This document shows positions 27,643 to 37,404 of a DNA stretch of 64,000 nt, piece by piece. The position numbers and the translations under genes are program-made. The notes beneath the pieces are model-generated. The model had not been told where the DNA came from. It searched no databases and saw nothing but the letters and a program-made list of their open reading frames with translations. This stretch comes from an uncultured Pseudoxanthomonas sp. GTDB taxonomy: Bacteria; Pseudomonadota; Gammaproteobacteria; Xanthomonadales; Xanthomonadaceae. Each line of letters begins with the position of its first letter. Within the stretch, counting starts at the first letter, position 1. The stretch covers positions 1-64,000 of the forward strand of contig CAMLGZ010000016.1 in the NCBI GenBank assembly GCA_946479745.1, read 5' to 3'.

Positions 27643-29835
27643 ATGCGGCTGCAGCCGCTGGCGTGGGGGCTGTTGGTCCTGTCTTTGACCCTGGCTTGGG
27701 AGGGCGTTGCGCGCGCCCAGGACTCCGTGGCGCCGATTCTGGAAGTTCCGGTCGCCTTGGAATTGCTGGATGCGCAACCGCGCGCTCACCTGAGTCTGGA
27801 CGGCGGCGGCGTGGTGCTTCCGCCGGAGGGAAGCCAAGCGCGGTTCCGGTTGCGCTTCGAGCTGCCCGCTCGCGGCCGGGAGGAGTCGCCCTGGCAGCTC
27901 AGATTCAACCGGATCGAGTTGAAGGAGTTGCGATTGGAAGCTCCTGGTTGGCGCCCGCCGGCACAGGATTTCTTCCATCCCCAGCCCCAGGACGGGTTGT
28001 TTCCGATGGTCTTCTCACAAACGCTGCCCGCCCACTGGCACGGACCGGTCAGCGTCGAGGTGACCGCCAGTACCGAGCTGGCGCGCACTTTGCGTCCCCA
28101 GGTCGTGCGCATGGCGCTGGGAGCGGAGCAGGACAAAAGGGCGCTGGCGGTCGCGATCGCTTTGTACGCCTGCATGCTGGTGCTGGCGATCGTGGCGATA
28201 TCGCTTTCCCTGGGCGCGCGTGAGCTGGCGTTCCTGAGTTTTCTGGCATTCGTGGGCACCTCGTTCCTGCTGATGCTGGTGGTCAACGGGCACGCCTACA
28301 CGGTTCCCGTCCTGGCCTGGCTGAAGCCGTTGGGAGGGCAGGGCACCAGTATCGCCATGCTGTTGGTGAGCGCGTCGGGAATCTGCACGGCGCGCGATTT
28401 CGCGGGGCGGCGCCCGGACAATTTCTGGCTGCGCTGGGTTCCGGTCGCCGGCGCTTCGGCGATGGCCGCGCTTGCCGTGGCAGGTCTGTGCGGTTTCGCG
28501 TTCGCTCCGAAGATCATGCAGACTCTGGTGATCATCGGTTGGGCGGCAGCGGCCGTACTTGCCATGCTGGCCTTCTTCAGCGCCATCCTGCGCAAGGCGT
28601 GGCTGGGGTGGCCGCTGCTGACCGCGCTGATCGTGCTCGGCATCAGTTGCACGATGTTCGAGCTGAGCGTGCGCGGAATGGCGCATCCGTTCTGGGGCCG
28701 GTTCGGTTACCAGATCGGGCTGGTGCTGGTGGCGGTGGTGCTGGTGGTCGCGCTGATCGGCCGTATCGCCGATTTCCGCCTCAAGCACGAGCAGGAGCGC
28801 ATCGCCCGCAAGGCCAGCGAACAGCGGCTGTTGCAACAGCGGGCCTATACCGATCTGGCCGGCCTGCTGCGCAAGCGCCTGCGCGAAGTCGCCCCCAAGG
28901 ATATGGAGTGGTACGCGGTTCAAATGGCGATGGAAAGCCTGTTGCCCTGGCTGCAACTGAATTCGGCCACCATCGTCCTTTCCCGCCCCGGCTACGACCA
29001 GACCCGCATCACCGAGCCGGTCACCCACACCTCGCGCCTGTCCGCGTTGATCGACGCCAACGATGCGACGCTGCGCGCGGTGGCGCAGCGCAAGTCGCCG
29101 GTGACCGAGCTGATGATGAATCCGGTGCCGGGAAACGCGCAGCCGCGCGCGGCGAGCATGGTCTATGCGGCGGTGCCGCTGACTACAGGCAAGGGCGACG
29201 TGGGCGTGGCCTTGCTGGAGCGGGTGGGTCCGCGGGCATTCAGTGCGGAGGAGCTGGCACTGGCCGAACAGTTCGGACACCTGGTATTGCAGCAGACCGT
29301 CGAAGCCCGCGAGACGCAGAAACTGCGCCGTTCGGCCGAGCTGGATGCGTTGACCGGCATGCTCAACCGCAACGCCATCGACCTGGCGCTGAGCCATGCT
29401 TTTATCGAAGCCCACAAACAGGACCAGACCCTGGCGGTGCTGTTCGTCGATGTGGACGGTTTCAAGCTGGTCAACGACACCTATGGGCATGCCTGCGGCG
29501 ATCAATGTCTCAAGCATCTGGCCGAGATCCTGAGCCGGGTCTTGCGGCCGGGCGATCTGTTGGGACGATACGGCGGCGAGGAGTTCCTGGTGTTGCTGCC
29601 CGGACCAAAGGACGGACAGGCGTGGGAAATCGGTGAGCGGATCCGCTTGCAGATCGAGGAGTCGACGGTGGACTGGGAGGGCCAGCCGGTGAAATTGACG
29701 GTCAGCGTAGGCGTGGCGATGCGTCTTGCCCACGAACAGACTCCGGTCGCCGCATTGGAAAGGGCCGACCGCGCGCTTTACGCAGCCAAGCGCGAGGGCC
29801 GCAATCGAGTGGTCCTGGCAGCCCGGAATCCTTGA
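27643..29835 (+). CDS. Membrane diguanylate cyclase with 7TMR-DISM-like and GAF-like parts
   Basis: Makes cyclic di-GMP from GTP. The 730-residue protein has a signal peptide (ending GVARAQ) and a periplasmic beta-rich domain (about 30-165). About seven membrane helices follow (175-375), then a coiled linker (KHEQERIARKASEQRLLQQR), a GAF-like domain (about 400-560) and a GGDEF domain (about 570-730). The active-site loop reads YGGEEFLVLL, and RPGD five residues before it is the RxxD inhibitory site, so it should be feedback-inhibited by its product. An ATG at 27574 would extend the N-terminus and overlap the DUF2007 gene by 44 bases. The signal peptide favours 27643. Confidence 0.9.
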   Translation: MRLQPLAWGLLVLSLTLAWEGVARAQDSVAPILEVPVALELLDAQPRAHLSLDGGGVVLPPEGSQARFRLRFELPARGREESPWQLRFNRIELKELRLEAPGWRPPAQDFFHPQPQDGLFPMVFSQTLPAHWHGPVSVEVTASTELARTLRPQVVRMALGAEQDKRALAVAIALYACMLVLAIVAISLSLGARELAFLSFLAFVGTSFLLMLVVNGHAYTVPVLAWLKPLGGQGTSIAMLLVSASGICTARDFAGRRPDNFWLRWVPVAGASAMAALAVAGLCGFAFAPKIMQTLVIIGWAAAAVLAMLAFFSAILRKAWLGWPLLTALIVLGISCTMFELSVRGMAHPFWGRFGYQIGLVLVAVVLVVALIGRIADFRLKHEQERIARKASEQRLLQQRAYTDLAGLLRKRLREVAPKDMEWYAVQMAMESLLPWLQLNSATIVLSRPGYDQTRITEPVTHTSRLSALIDANDATLRAVAQRKSPVTELMMNPVPGNAQPRAASMVYAAVPLTTGKGDVGVALLERVGPRAFSAEELALAEQFGHLVLQQTVEARETQKLRRSAELDALTGMLNRNAIDLALSHAFIEAHKQDQTLAVLFVDVDGFKLVNDTYGHACGDQCLKHLAEILSRVLRPGDLLGRYGGEEFLVLLPGPKDGQAWEIGERIRLQIEESTVDWEGQPVKLTVSVGVAMRLAHEQTPVAALERADRALYAAKREGRNRVVLAARNP

Positions 29836-29884
29836 AAAAAGTGCGCAAGGAAAGCGCACGGCGGGTGCAATGCCCTTCGTCCTT

Positions 29885-29950
29885 GTAGAGCCGAGCTTGC
29901 TCGGCTGCTTTTGATCCGTGCAAAGAGCAGCCGAGCAAGCTCGGCTCTAC
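29885..29950. repeat. Paired REP element, class B
   Basis: GTAGAGCCGAGCTTGCTCGG on the left and its inverse ending CTAC on the right. It lies between the diguanylate cyclase gene and the convergent exported-protein gene. Confidence 0.85.
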
Positions 29951-30006
29951 AAGAGCGGGGCAAAGGCATCGTCAGCAAAACCCACCTTGTGTGTGGAGTC
30001 TGTGGA

Positions 30007-30648
30007 TCAAAGTCGCGTGATGCCGCACACATAGACCACTTCGCAGGCGCCACCGCCGGTGTCGTCGCGCGTGGTGGAACTGCGCCAGCGCCAGCCATCC
30101 GAGGCGCTGGCTTCCACCAGCCAGCCATCGATGCGCACGCTGTCGCCCTTGCCGACATGGGCGAGCGTGTCGGCCACCGCATCGCTGGCCGGAATCATGT
30201 GCATGTTGGCGCTGTTCCGCGCGATTTCCTCGAGCGGTAACGACGGCTGGTCTCTCCAGCGATAGCTGTACCAGCGCGAGGACTGGCTGATGTCCAGCTG
30301 CGACAATACGGCTTCGTCGCGCATGGTTTTCCAACCCAGCGCCAGATCGGTGGGCGAAAGATCGGCTTCCCGCCCCAGACTGTAGTCCTCGCGCGACAGC
30401 ACCCGTGCCTCGATGCTGAAACCCGCCAAGGGCTGAAGCGTCGCGGCAGTCAATGCGAATGGTTGCATCGAAGCGGGTACGTCGCTCTGCAGCGGCGCCG
30501 CGCCTGCGTTAACCAGGGGCGGCAGCGGACATCCGGCGGCGGTGGATACACCGCCCGGTGCGCTCACCTTGCGCGGTGAATGCGAGGAATACCACCAGCC
30601 CAGTGTGCCCAGCACCAGGCAGGCGATCAGGAAATTGCGCAGGTTCAC
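30007..30648 (-). CDS. Exported or tail-less membrane-anchored protein of unknown function
   Basis: A 213-residue protein with an N-terminal hydrophobic segment ([16 protein letters not shown]) that is either a signal anchor or an uncleaved signal. The C-terminal part reads [20 protein letters not shown] and [11 protein letters not shown], resembling a small OB-type or beta domain, followed by [10 protein letters not shown] do not recognise the family. The start is GTG at 30648, overlapping the tal stop (GTGA), so translation is coupled to transaldolase. The link between the two products is not clear. Confidence 0.72.
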   Translation of the reverse strand: MNLRNFLIACLVLGTLGWWYSSHSPRKVSAPGGVSTAAGCPLPPLVNAGAAPLQSDVPASMQPFALTAATLQPLAGFSIEARVLSREDYSLGREADLSPTDLALGWKTMRDEAVLSQLDISQSSRWYSYRWRDQPSLPLEEIARNSANMHMIPASDAVADTLAHVGKGDSVRIDGWLVEASASDGWRWRSSTTRDDTGGGACEVVYVCGITRL

Positions 30649-31613
30649 GCGGTGGCGGATAGCCGGTCGGCGATGGTCTGGCGCAGACCCACCAGGTCCT
30701 TGGCGAACGCGGCGATGCCGTCGCGCAGTTTTTCGGTCGCCATGGGATCGTCCGCCAGATCCTTGGCGAAGCGTGCCGCGTCGATGGGCGCATCGGTATT
30801 GGTTTCCGGCTTGACGGGCGAAAGCTTGCGCGGCAGTTCGCCGGTTTCCGCTTCCAGTTTCTCCAGCAGGTCCGGCGAGATGGTCAGGCGGTCGCAACCG
30901 GCCAGCGCTTCGATCTGCGCGGTGGAGCGGAACGAGGCGCCCATCACCACCGTCGACGATCCGCGACGCTTGAATTCATCGTAGACGCCGCGCACGAACA
31001 CCACGCCCGGATCGGCATCGATGCTCGCCGGAACTTCGCCGCGCGCCACGAACCAATCCAGGATGCGGCCCACGAACGGCGAAATCAGGAACGCGCCGGC
31101 TTCGGAACAGGCCAGGGCCTGGGTGCGGTTGAAGATCAGGGTCAGGTTGCAGTCGATGCCGTCGCGCTGCAGCTGGCGCGCCGCTTCCACGCCTTCCCAG
31201 GTGGCGGCGACCTTGATCAGGATGCGTTCGCGGCCGATGTCGCGTGCGGCGTACATGTCGATGAACTTGTGCGCTTTTTTCACCGTGGCGGCGGTGTCGT
31301 GGGCCAGGTCGGCGTCCACTTCGGTCGACACGCGTCCTGGCACGAGTCCGGCCAGGGCCGAACCGACAGCGATGGTCAGGCGGTCGGCCACTTCTTCGAC
31401 CAGCGTCTGCCTGTCGCCCGATTGCGTGCGCGCCCAGGCCAGTTCTTTTTCGATGGCCTCGGCGTAGACCGGCAGATCCAGCGCCTTGCGCACCAGGGTG
31501 GGATTGGTGGTGCAGTCGACCGGACGCAGACGCTTGACCGCGTCGAAGTCGCCGGTATCGGCGACCACAACGGAAAGTTCGCGGAGTTGTTGCAGTTTCG
31601 ATGCTGAGGTCAT
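30645..31613 (-). CDS. tal: Transaldolase
   Basis: Transfers a dihydroxyacetone unit between sedoheptulose 7-phosphate and glyceraldehyde 3-phosphate in the pentose phosphate pathway. The 322-residue length matches the TalB class. [14 protein letters not shown] contains the catalytic Asp. [12 protein letters not shown] contains the Schiff-base Lys, and [20 protein letters not shown] is the conserved phosphate-binding region. It lies 30 bases downstream of oxyR on the same strand. A shared transcript is plausible, and NADPH from this pathway supports peroxide defence. Confidence 0.95.
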   Translation of the reverse strand: MTSASKLQQLRELSVVVADTGDFDAVKRLRPVDCTTNPTLVRKALDLPVYAEAIEKELAWARTQSGDRQTLVEEVADRLTIAVGSALAGLVPGRVSTEVDADLAHDTAATVKKAHKFIDMYAARDIGRERILIKVAATWEGVEAARQLQRDGIDCNLTLIFNRTQALACSEAGAFLISPFVGRILDWFVARGEVPASIDADPGVVFVRGVYDEFKRRGSSTVVMGASFRSTAQIEALAGCDRLTISPDLLEKLEAETGELPRKLSPVKPETNTDAPIDAARFAKDLADDPMATEKLRDGIAAFAKDLVGLRQTIADRLSATA

Positions 31614-31643
31614 GATGCTCCTGGTTATCCTGAGGTGGGGGCT

Positions 31644-32609
31644 TTAGTGGCGTTTGGCGGCGGATTTGCCGCCTGGGGACAGGGGCGGTTGCAGGCCGAT
31701 TTCGGGAGTGGGCGAGAACAGATCTGCCGGCAGTTCGGAGAATACCTTCGACAGCTCCAGCAGGAACCCGGCCATCGCCGAACTCCTGCGCCATAGCATC
31801 GCAATCTGGCGGCTGGGATGCGAGTCGCTGAAGCCTAGCAAATGTATGTTCTGTGATCGGGCCACGGGCGGTTTGATCGCCAGCATGGGCAGCAGGGTGA
31901 TGCCGACGTTGGCGGCGACCATCTGCCGCAGGGTTTCCAGGCTGGTGGCGCGGAATTCGGATTTCTCGTTCGCGCCCGACAGCCGGCAGACTTCCAGCGC
32001 CTGCTCGCGCAGGCAATGGCCGTCTTCCAGCAGCAGCAGTTTATGGTTGGAGAGTTCGCCCAGGCTCAGAGAATCGAGTTTGGCCAGCGGATGGTTCTCC
32101 GGCACGGCCAGCAGGAATGGTTCTTCGAACAGGAACTCGCTGTGCAGTTGATCGTCATGCACCGGCAGTGCGAGCAGCGCCGCATCCAGTCTGCCTTCGT
32201 GCAGGCGCGATAGCAGCACGTCGCTCTTCTCTTCCACCAGCAGCAGTTCCAGCTGGGGGAAGCGCTCGCGTATGCGCGGGATGACATGCGGCAGCAGATA
32301 AGGACCGAGTGTCGGGAAGATGCCCAGCCGCACCGTGCCGGCTTCCGGGTCCTGGCTGCGGCGTGCGGCTTCCTTCATCTGCTCCACTTCGGCGACGATG
32401 CGGCGCGCACGGTCGGCGGCATCGCGGCCCGCGGGCGTCAGCATGACCTTGCGCGGCGCGCGTTCCACCAGCGACACGCCCAGCTCCTCTTCCAGCTTCC
32501 TGATCTGCGTGGACAGCGTGGGCTGGCTGACGAAACACGCCGCCGCCGCGCGACCGAAATGCTTGTGGTCGGCGAGCGCCAGGAGGTACTTGAGGTCACG
32601 CAGGTTCAT
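31644..32609 (-). CDS. oxyR: Peroxide-sensing LysR-type regulator OxyR
   Basis: Activates peroxide-defence genes when two cysteines form a disulfide. The 321-residue protein has an N-terminal helix-turn-helix (NLRDLKYLLALADHKHFGRA). The redox pair falls at Cys199 (EDGHCLR) and Cys208 (ALEVCRL), the same numbers as in E. coli OxyR. It sits behind ahpF in the ahpC-ahpF-oxyR order on one strand. A matching operator is upstream of ahpC at 35117-35153. Confidence 0.95.
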   Translation of the reverse strand: MNLRDLKYLLALADHKHFGRAAAACFVSQPTLSTQIRKLEEELGVSLVERAPRKVMLTPAGRDAADRARRIVAEVEQMKEAARRSQDPEAGTVRLGIFPTLGPYLLPHVIPRIRERFPQLELLLVEEKSDVLLSRLHEGRLDAALLALPVHDDQLHSEFLFEEPFLLAVPENHPLAKLDSLSLGELSNHKLLLLEDGHCLREQALEVCRLSGANEKSEFRATSLETLRQMVAANVGITLLPMLAIKPPVARSQNIHLLGFSDSHPSRQIAMLWRRSSAMAGFLLELSKVFSELPADLFSPTPEIGLQPPLSPGGKSAAKRH

Positions 32610-32627
32610 GGGAGAAGAGTAGCTTTT

Positions 32628-32762
32628 CCTTCCCCCTCCGGGGGAAGGTGCCCGGAGGACGGATGAGGGAATGGGTTGTCAGCTTGTAACGGACTTTCCG
32701 TGGGTTGGAGTTCTCTCTCCCTCATCCGGCGCTTCGCGCCACCTTCTCCCGGTGGGAGAAGG
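32628..32762. repeat. Short hairpin repeats in the oxyR-ahpF gap
   Basis: Two stems: CCTTCCCCC/GGGGGAAGG at 32628-32648 and CCTTCTCCC/GGGAGAAGG at 32742-32762. They belong to the CCCTCATCCG...CCTTCTCCC type of xanthomonad intergenic repeat. The gap holds the oxyR upstream region; no promoter is obvious. Confidence 0.6.
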
Positions 32763-32772
32763 GAAGCAAACA

Positions 32773-34371
32773 TCACGCCGCCTCCGCTTCCGTCTCCTCG
32801 ACAGGCGCCGAAGTGCGGATCAAATGGTCGAATGCGCTCAACGCCGCCTTGGAACCTTCGCCCATCGCGATGACGATCTGCTTGTACGGCACCGTGGTCA
32901 CATCGCCCGCGGCGAACACGCCGGGCAGCGACGTCTGGCCACGTTCATCGACGATGATCTCGCCGCGCGAGGACAGCGCCACCGTGCCCTTGAGCCATTC
33001 GGTATTCGGCAGCAAACCGATCTGCACGAACACGCCCTCCAGTGCCAGCGCGTGCTTGATGTTATTGCCACGATCTTCGTAGACCAGACCGTTGACCTTC
33101 TGCCCATCGCCGGTGACTTCCGTCGTCATGGCCGAAGTGACGACCTTCACGTTGGGCAGGCTGCGCAGCTTGCGCTGCAGCACTTCATCGGCGCGCAGCT
33201 GGTGGTCGAATTCGATCAGGGTGACGTGGCTGACGATGCCGGCCAGGTCGATGGCCGCTTCCACACCGGAGTTGCCGCCGCCGATCACCGCCACGCGCTT
33301 GCCCTTGAACAGCGGGCCGTCGCAGTGCGGGCAATAGGCCACGCCCTTGTTCCGGTATTCGTTCTCGCCGGGCACGTTCATCTGCCGCCAGCGCGCGCCG
33401 GTGGTCAGGATCACCGTCTTGCCCTTCAGCGAGGCGCCGTTGGCCAGCTGGATTTCGATCAGATCATCGCTGTGCACCAGTTTTTCGGCGCGCTGCAGGT
33501 TCATGATGTCCACCTCGTACTGGCGCACGTGCTGTTCGAGCTGAGCGGCCATCTTGGGGCCGTCGGTTTCCTGCACGGAAACGAAGTTCTCGATGGCCAT
33601 GGTGTCCAGTACCTGGCCGCCGAAGCGTTCGGCTGCCACACCGGTGCGGATGCCCTTGCGCGCGGCATAGATGGCCGCAGCTGCGCCGGCAGGGCCGCCG
33701 CCAACGATCAGCACCTCGAAAGGCGCCTTGGCGGCGAGCTTCTTCGCATCGCGCGCGGCAGCTCCCGTGTCCAGCTTGGCGACGATCTCTTCCACTTCCA
33801 TGCGGCCCTGGCCGAACACTTCGCCGTTGAGGTAGATGGTGGGCACCGCCATCACCTGGCGCGCCTCGACTTCCTGCTGGAACAGCGCGCCGTCGATGGC
33901 CACGTGCTGGATGTTGGGGTTAAGCACCGCCATCAGGTTCAGCGCCTGCACTACGTCGGGGCAGTTCTGGCAGCTGAGCGAGAAATAGGTCTCGAACTTG
34001 AGCACACCATCGGGGCCCGGACCTTCCAGGCTCTTGATCTGTTCGATAACGTCCTGCGCCACGCGCGAGGGATGGCCGCCGACCTGCAGCAGCGCCAGCA
34101 CCAGCGAGGTGAATTCGTGGCCCATCGGAATGCCCGCGAAACGCAGGTGGATATCGTGGCCGGGGCTGTTCAATGCGAACGAAGGCGTATGCGCGTCGGC
34201 ATCGCGGCGTTCGACCAGGGTGATCTTGTCGGAGAGCAGGACCAGCTCGCCGAGCAGTTCCTCCATCTCGCGGGATTTTTCGCTGTCGTCCAGCGACGCC
34301 ACGATCTCGATCGGGCGCGTCACCTTCTGTAGGTAGGCCTGCAACTGGGTCTTCAGATCGGCATCAAGCAT
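32773..34371 (-). CDS. ahpF: Alkyl hydroperoxide reductase subunit F
   Basis: Flavoprotein disulfide reductase that recharges AhpC with electrons from NADH. The 532-residue protein starts with two thioredoxin-like folds (about 1-200) with the redox motif [12 protein letters not shown]. The FAD site is [14 protein letters not shown]. The second redox pair is in [13 protein letters not shown] and the NADH site in [15 protein letters not shown]. The ATG at 34371 starts [14 protein letters not shown], as in other AhpF. A terminator-like hairpin in the gap to ahpC would lower its expression relative to ahpC. Confidence 0.96.
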   Translation of the reverse strand: MLDADLKTQLQAYLQKVTRPIEIVASLDDSEKSREMEELLGELVLLSDKITLVERRDADAHTPSFALNSPGHDIHLRFAGIPMGHEFTSLVLALLQVGGHPSRVAQDVIEQIKSLEGPGPDGVLKFETYFSLSCQNCPDVVQALNLMAVLNPNIQHVAIDGALFQQEVEARQVMAVPTIYLNGEVFGQGRMEVEEIVAKLDTGAAARDAKKLAAKAPFEVLIVGGGPAGAAAAIYAARKGIRTGVAAERFGGQVLDTMAIENFVSVQETDGPKMAAQLEQHVRQYEVDIMNLQRAEKLVHSDDLIEIQLANGASLKGKTVILTTGARWRQMNVPGENEYRNKGVAYCPHCDGPLFKGKRVAVIGGGNSGVEAAIDLAGIVSHVTLIEFDHQLRADEVLQRKLRSLPNVKVVTSAMTTEVTGDGQKVNGLVYEDRGNNIKHALALEGVFVQIGLLPNTEWLKGTVALSSRGEIIVDERGQTSLPGVFAAGDVTTVPYKQIVIAMGEGSKAALSAFDHLIRTSAPVEETEAEAA

Positions 34372-34396
34372 GGGGGGCTCGCGTATTGGTTCGGAT

Positions 34397-34425
34397 AAAA
34401 ACCCTCCCCCGCGAACGGGGGAGGG
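34397..34425 (-). terminator. Rho-independent terminator or attenuator between ahpC and ahpF
   Basis: On the minus strand a nine-base stem (CCCTCCCCC with GGGGGAGGG) with a six-base loop is followed by TTTTT. This would end many transcripts that start at the ahpC promoter and let some read on into ahpF, giving more AhpC than AhpF. Confidence 0.7.
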
Positions 34426-34481
34426 GATCGCCTCTTTGGGGGAGGAGTGTTGTTGTGAAGCGTTGTTGCGAAGCGGAGCGT

Positions 34482-35045
34482 TTAGATCTTGCCGACCAGG
34501 TCCAGCGAAGGAGCCAGGGTCTTTTCGCCTTCCTTCCACTTGGCCGGACACACTTCGCCCGGGTGGCTGGCGACGTAGCGCGCGGCCTTGAGCTTGCGCA
34601 GGGTCTCGCTGATGTCGCGGGCGATGGCGTTGTCGTGGATTTCCGCGGTCTTGATCACGCCTTCCGGGTTGATGATGAAGGTGCCGCGCAGGGCGAGGCC
34701 TTCTTCGTCGATATGCACGTCGAACGCACGGGTCAGCTGGTGGGTCGGATCGCCGATCAGCGGGAACTGCGCCTTGCCCACGGCCGGCGAGGTCTCGTGC
34801 CAGACCTTGTGCGAGAAGTGGGTGTCGGTGGTGACGATGTAGACCTCGGCGCCGGCGTTCTGGAACTCGGCGTAATGGGTGGCGGCGTCTTCGACCTCGG
34901 TGGGGCAATTGAAGGTGAAGGCGGCCGGCATGAAGATGAGCACCGACCAGCTGCCTTTCAGGTCGGCATCGGAAACCTGAACGAACTTGCCGTTGTGGAA
35001 GGCGTTGGCGGTAAAGGGTTTGACGACGGTGTTGATAAGCGACAT
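34482..35045 (-). CDS. ahpC: Alkyl hydroperoxide reductase subunit C (typical 2-Cys peroxiredoxin)
   Basis: Reduces hydrogen peroxide and alkyl hydroperoxides. The 187-residue protein has the peroxidatic Cys in [12 protein letters not shown] (about position 47) and the resolving Cys in [12 protein letters not shown] (about 166). The start is backed by a strong GAAGGAAG site five bases upstream of the ATG. The promoter region contains a near-complete OxyR operator, and a terminator-like hairpin lies after the stop. Confidence 0.97.
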   Translation of the reverse strand: MSLINTVVKPFTANAFHNGKFVQVSDADLKGSWSVLIFMPAAFTFNCPTEVEDAATHYAEFQNAGAEVYIVTTDTHFSHKVWHETSPAVGKAQFPLIGDPTHQLTRAFDVHIDEEGLALRGTFIINPEGVIKTAEIHDNAIARDISETLRKLKAARYVASHPGEVCPAKWKEGEKTLAPSLDLVGKI

Positions 35046-35116
35046 CTATGCTTCCTTCGTTGGTGGGGTGATTGATAGGAACGGTGAATGTTAGTGGGGA
35101 TCGATTGATATCTCTA

Positions 35117-35153
35117 ATCGATTGATGGCATTGTATTGATAGTTAATGACTAT
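35117..35153 (-). promoter_or_regulatory. OxyR operator upstream of ahpC
   Basis: The spacing matches the OxyR tetramer consensus ATAG-N7-CTAT-N7-ATAG-N7-CTAT. In this window it reads ATCG, GCAT, ATAG, CTAT with exact seven-base spacers; the last two half-sites are perfect. It ends 72 bases before the ahpC ATG, and the segment is AT-rich against the flanking genes. Established OxyR knowledge predicts binding here; the promoter boxes themselves are not clear. Confidence 0.75.
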
Positions 35154-35190
35154 CAAGTGACTGGGTCTCGCATTCTCGTCGGGGCGCGCA

Positions 35191-36063
35191 ATGCCGGAAA
35201 ACCAAGCCACAGCTACGATGTCGCCGATGGATACGAGCCCACCCCCCCGATTGGACGCACTTCTGCGCCAAGCCAGCGAACGCGTCGAAATGGCCGATGC
35301 CAGGCCATTGCTCGCCCACGCGCTGGGCAGACCGGTGTCCTGGCTGTTCGCGCACGGCGACGAAACTATCGAGGCATCCGCGTTGCGGCGTTTCCAGTCG
35401 CTGTTGGAGGCGCGCGAAGCGGGTCAGCCGGTCGCTTATCTCATCGGCCGGCGTGGTTTCTGGACGCTCGATCTCGCCGTCACCGCCGCCACGCTCATCC
35501 CGCGACCGGAGACCGAACTGCTGGTCGAACTGGCGTTGCAGCGACTTCCGGCCGCGCTTCCGTTGCGGGTCGCCGACCTGGGCACCGGCAGCGGCGCCAT
35601 TGCGCTGGCCATCGCGGTGGAGCGTCCGCAATGCAGCGTCATCGCTACCGACGCCAGCGCAGCCGCCTTGCAAGTCGCGCGGGGCAACGCACGCGACCAC
35701 GCGATCGCCAACGTGCAATTCCGGGAGGGAAGCTGGTTCGTGCCGCTGGCAGGCGAACGCTTCGATCTCATCGCCAGCAATCCGCCGTACATCGCCGACG
35801 GCGACGCGCACCTTGCGCAAGGCGACCTGCGGTTCGAACCGGCGGCGGCACTGTCTTCGGGCAGCGACGGACTGGACGACATACGGGAACTGATTCGTGG
35901 TGCCGGTAACTTTCTTCAGGTCGGCGGCTGGTTGTTGCTGGAGCACGGCGTCGATCAGGGCGCGGCGATCCGGCAACTGTTTGTAGTGGGGGGATTCGTC
36001 GAAGTAGCGACCGAGCGCGACCTCGAGTCGCGCGACAGAGTGACGCTGGGACGCCGGCCGTGA
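35191..36063 (+). CDS. prmC: Peptide chain release factor N5-glutamine methyltransferase
   Basis: Methylates the glutamine of the GGQ motif in release factors; RF1, encoded at 62709, would be a substrate. The protein has up to 290 residues. The N-terminal helical domain has [22 protein letters not shown]. The Rossmann part has [30 protein letters not shown] and the catalytic [14 protein letters not shown]. The first ATG is 35191; internal ATGs at 35218 and 35227 are also possible and would shorten an unstructured lead. It is divergent from ahpC. Confidence 0.93.
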   Translation: MPENQATATMSPMDTSPPPRLDALLRQASERVEMADARPLLAHALGRPVSWLFAHGDETIEASALRRFQSLLEAREAGQPVAYLIGRRGFWTLDLAVTAATLIPRPETELLVELALQRLPAALPLRVADLGTGSGAIALAIAVERPQCSVIATDASAAALQVARGNARDHAIANVQFREGSWFVPLAGERFDLIASNPPYIADGDAHLAQGDLRFEPAAALSSGSDGLDDIRELIRGAGNFLQVGGWLLLEHGVDQGAAIRQLFVVGGFVEVATERDLESRDRVTLGRRP

Positions 36064-36143
36064 GGTGGAGCATGACAACGGCCGCGCTCGTGATGCCACC
36101 GGCACCGGGGCTATGACTCACGCGATCGTCATTCCCACGTGAT

Positions 36144-36171
36144 CGTCATCCCAGCGAAAGCTGGGATGACG
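36144..36171. repeat. Short palindrome CGTCATCCCAGC...GCTGGGATGACG
   Basis: A perfect 12-base stem with a four-base loop (GAAA). It is the compact form of the CGTCATCCC repeat family. A one-sided CGTCATCCC copy precedes it at about 36128. The 220-base gap between prmC and pip holds nothing else. Confidence 0.8.
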
Positions 36172-36283
36172 TTCGCGGGGAGGCGGTCCGCTAGTGAGAC
36201 ACGACTTCTCCGCCTGCCGTCGAAACAACGAAGCGATATCCCTCTGCGCTAAACTTCACGCCCCCAGATCGCAGGCCGCACCC

Positions 36284-37228
36284 ATGCGCCAGCTCTACCC
36301 GGAAATCGAACCGTTCGACACCGGCACGCTTCAGGTCGATGGTCGCCACGCGCTGTACTACGAACAATGCGGCAATCCGCAAGGCAAGCCGGTGGTCCTG
36401 TTGCACGGCGGCCCGGGTGGCGGCTGCAGCCCGAAGATGCGACGGTTCCATGATCCGGCCAAATACCGCATCGTGCTGTTCGATCAGCGTGGCGCCGGCC
36501 GTTCCAGGCCGCATGCCGACCTGGTGGACAACACGACCTGGCACCTGGTTGCGGACATCGAGCAACTGCGCGAAAAACTCGGCGTCGATCGGTGGCAGGT
36601 ATTCGGAGGCAGTTGGGGCTCCACCCTGACGCTGGCCTACGCGCAGAAGCATCCGCAGCGGGTGACCGAGCTGGTCCTGCGCGGCATCTTCATGCTGCGG
36701 CGCTGGGAGCTGGAATGGTTCTACCAGGAAGGTTGCTCGCGCCTGTTTCCGGATGCCTGGGAGCACTTCCTGGAACCGATCCCGGCGGTGGAGCGCCACG
36801 ATCTGATTTCTTCCTTCCATCGCCGCCTGACCAGCGAGGACGAAGCCACGCGTTTGGCCGCGGCACGCGCGTGGAGCGTGTGGGAAGGCGCCACCAGTTT
36901 CCTGCGCGTGGACCAGGACTTCATCAGCGGCCATGAAGACGCCGCCTTCGCGCTGGCCTTCGCCCGCATCGAGAACCATTACTTCGTCAACGGCGGTTTC
37001 TTCGAAGTGGAAGACCAGCTGCTGCGCGACGCGTACCGGATCGCCGATATCCCGGGCGTGATCGTGCACGGCCGCTACGACGTGGTCTGCCCGATGGCCA
37101 ACGCCTGGGATCTGCACAAGGCCTGGCCGAAGGCGGAACTGGTGATCTCGCCGACATCAGGGCATTCGGCGTTCGAAGCCGAGCATGTGGATGCGCTGGT
37201 GAAGGCGACGGACAAATTTGCTTGGTAG
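36284..37228 (+). CDS. pip: Prolyl aminopeptidase (proline iminopeptidase)
   Basis: Removes N-terminal proline from peptides. The 314-residue alpha/beta hydrolase has LLHGGPGGG for the oxyanion hole and FGGSWGSTLTLAYAQ with the nucleophile Ser110. The late acid and His are in IVHGRYDVVCPM and TSGHSAFE. The start at 36284 (MRQLYPEIEPFDTG) is the family N-terminus. The TAG stop lies in the GTAG head of a REP element. Confidence 0.95.
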   Translation: MRQLYPEIEPFDTGTLQVDGRHALYYEQCGNPQGKPVVLLHGGPGGGCSPKMRRFHDPAKYRIVLFDQRGAGRSRPHADLVDNTTWHLVADIEQLREKLGVDRWQVFGGSWGSTLTLAYAQKHPQRVTELVLRGIFMLRRWELEWFYQEGCSRLFPDAWEHFLEPIPAVERHDLISSFHRRLTSEDEATRLAAARAWSVWEGATSFLRVDQDFISGHEDAAFALAFARIENHYFVNGGFFEVEDQLLRDAYRIADIPGVIVHGRYDVVCPMANAWDLHKAWPKAELVISPTSGHSAFEAEHVDALVKATDKFAW

Positions 37229-37313
37229 GAGCTGCGTGAGCTGCGACCGGAACTTTTCCGGTCGCAGGCGGACCTACAGCCCATCCCACAGTCGCAGCTT
37301 ACGTAGCTCCTAC
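37225..37313. repeat. Paired REP element, class E (GTAG-GAGCTGCGTGAGCTGCGAC)
   Basis: GTAGGAGCTGCG at the left and CGCAGC...GTAGCTCCTAC at the right. The GTAG at 37225-37228 contains the pip stop codon. Internally there is a second small GACCGGAA/TTCCGGTC palindrome. Confidence 0.8.
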
Positions 37314-37404
37314 GTGGCGGTGGGTTCGCAAGCGATCGAAGTCTCATGCGACATGCCGAATTCCTTCGGCGTGCGGAGCCGGCCGGTTACGCGTCGGCTC
37401 TGCG

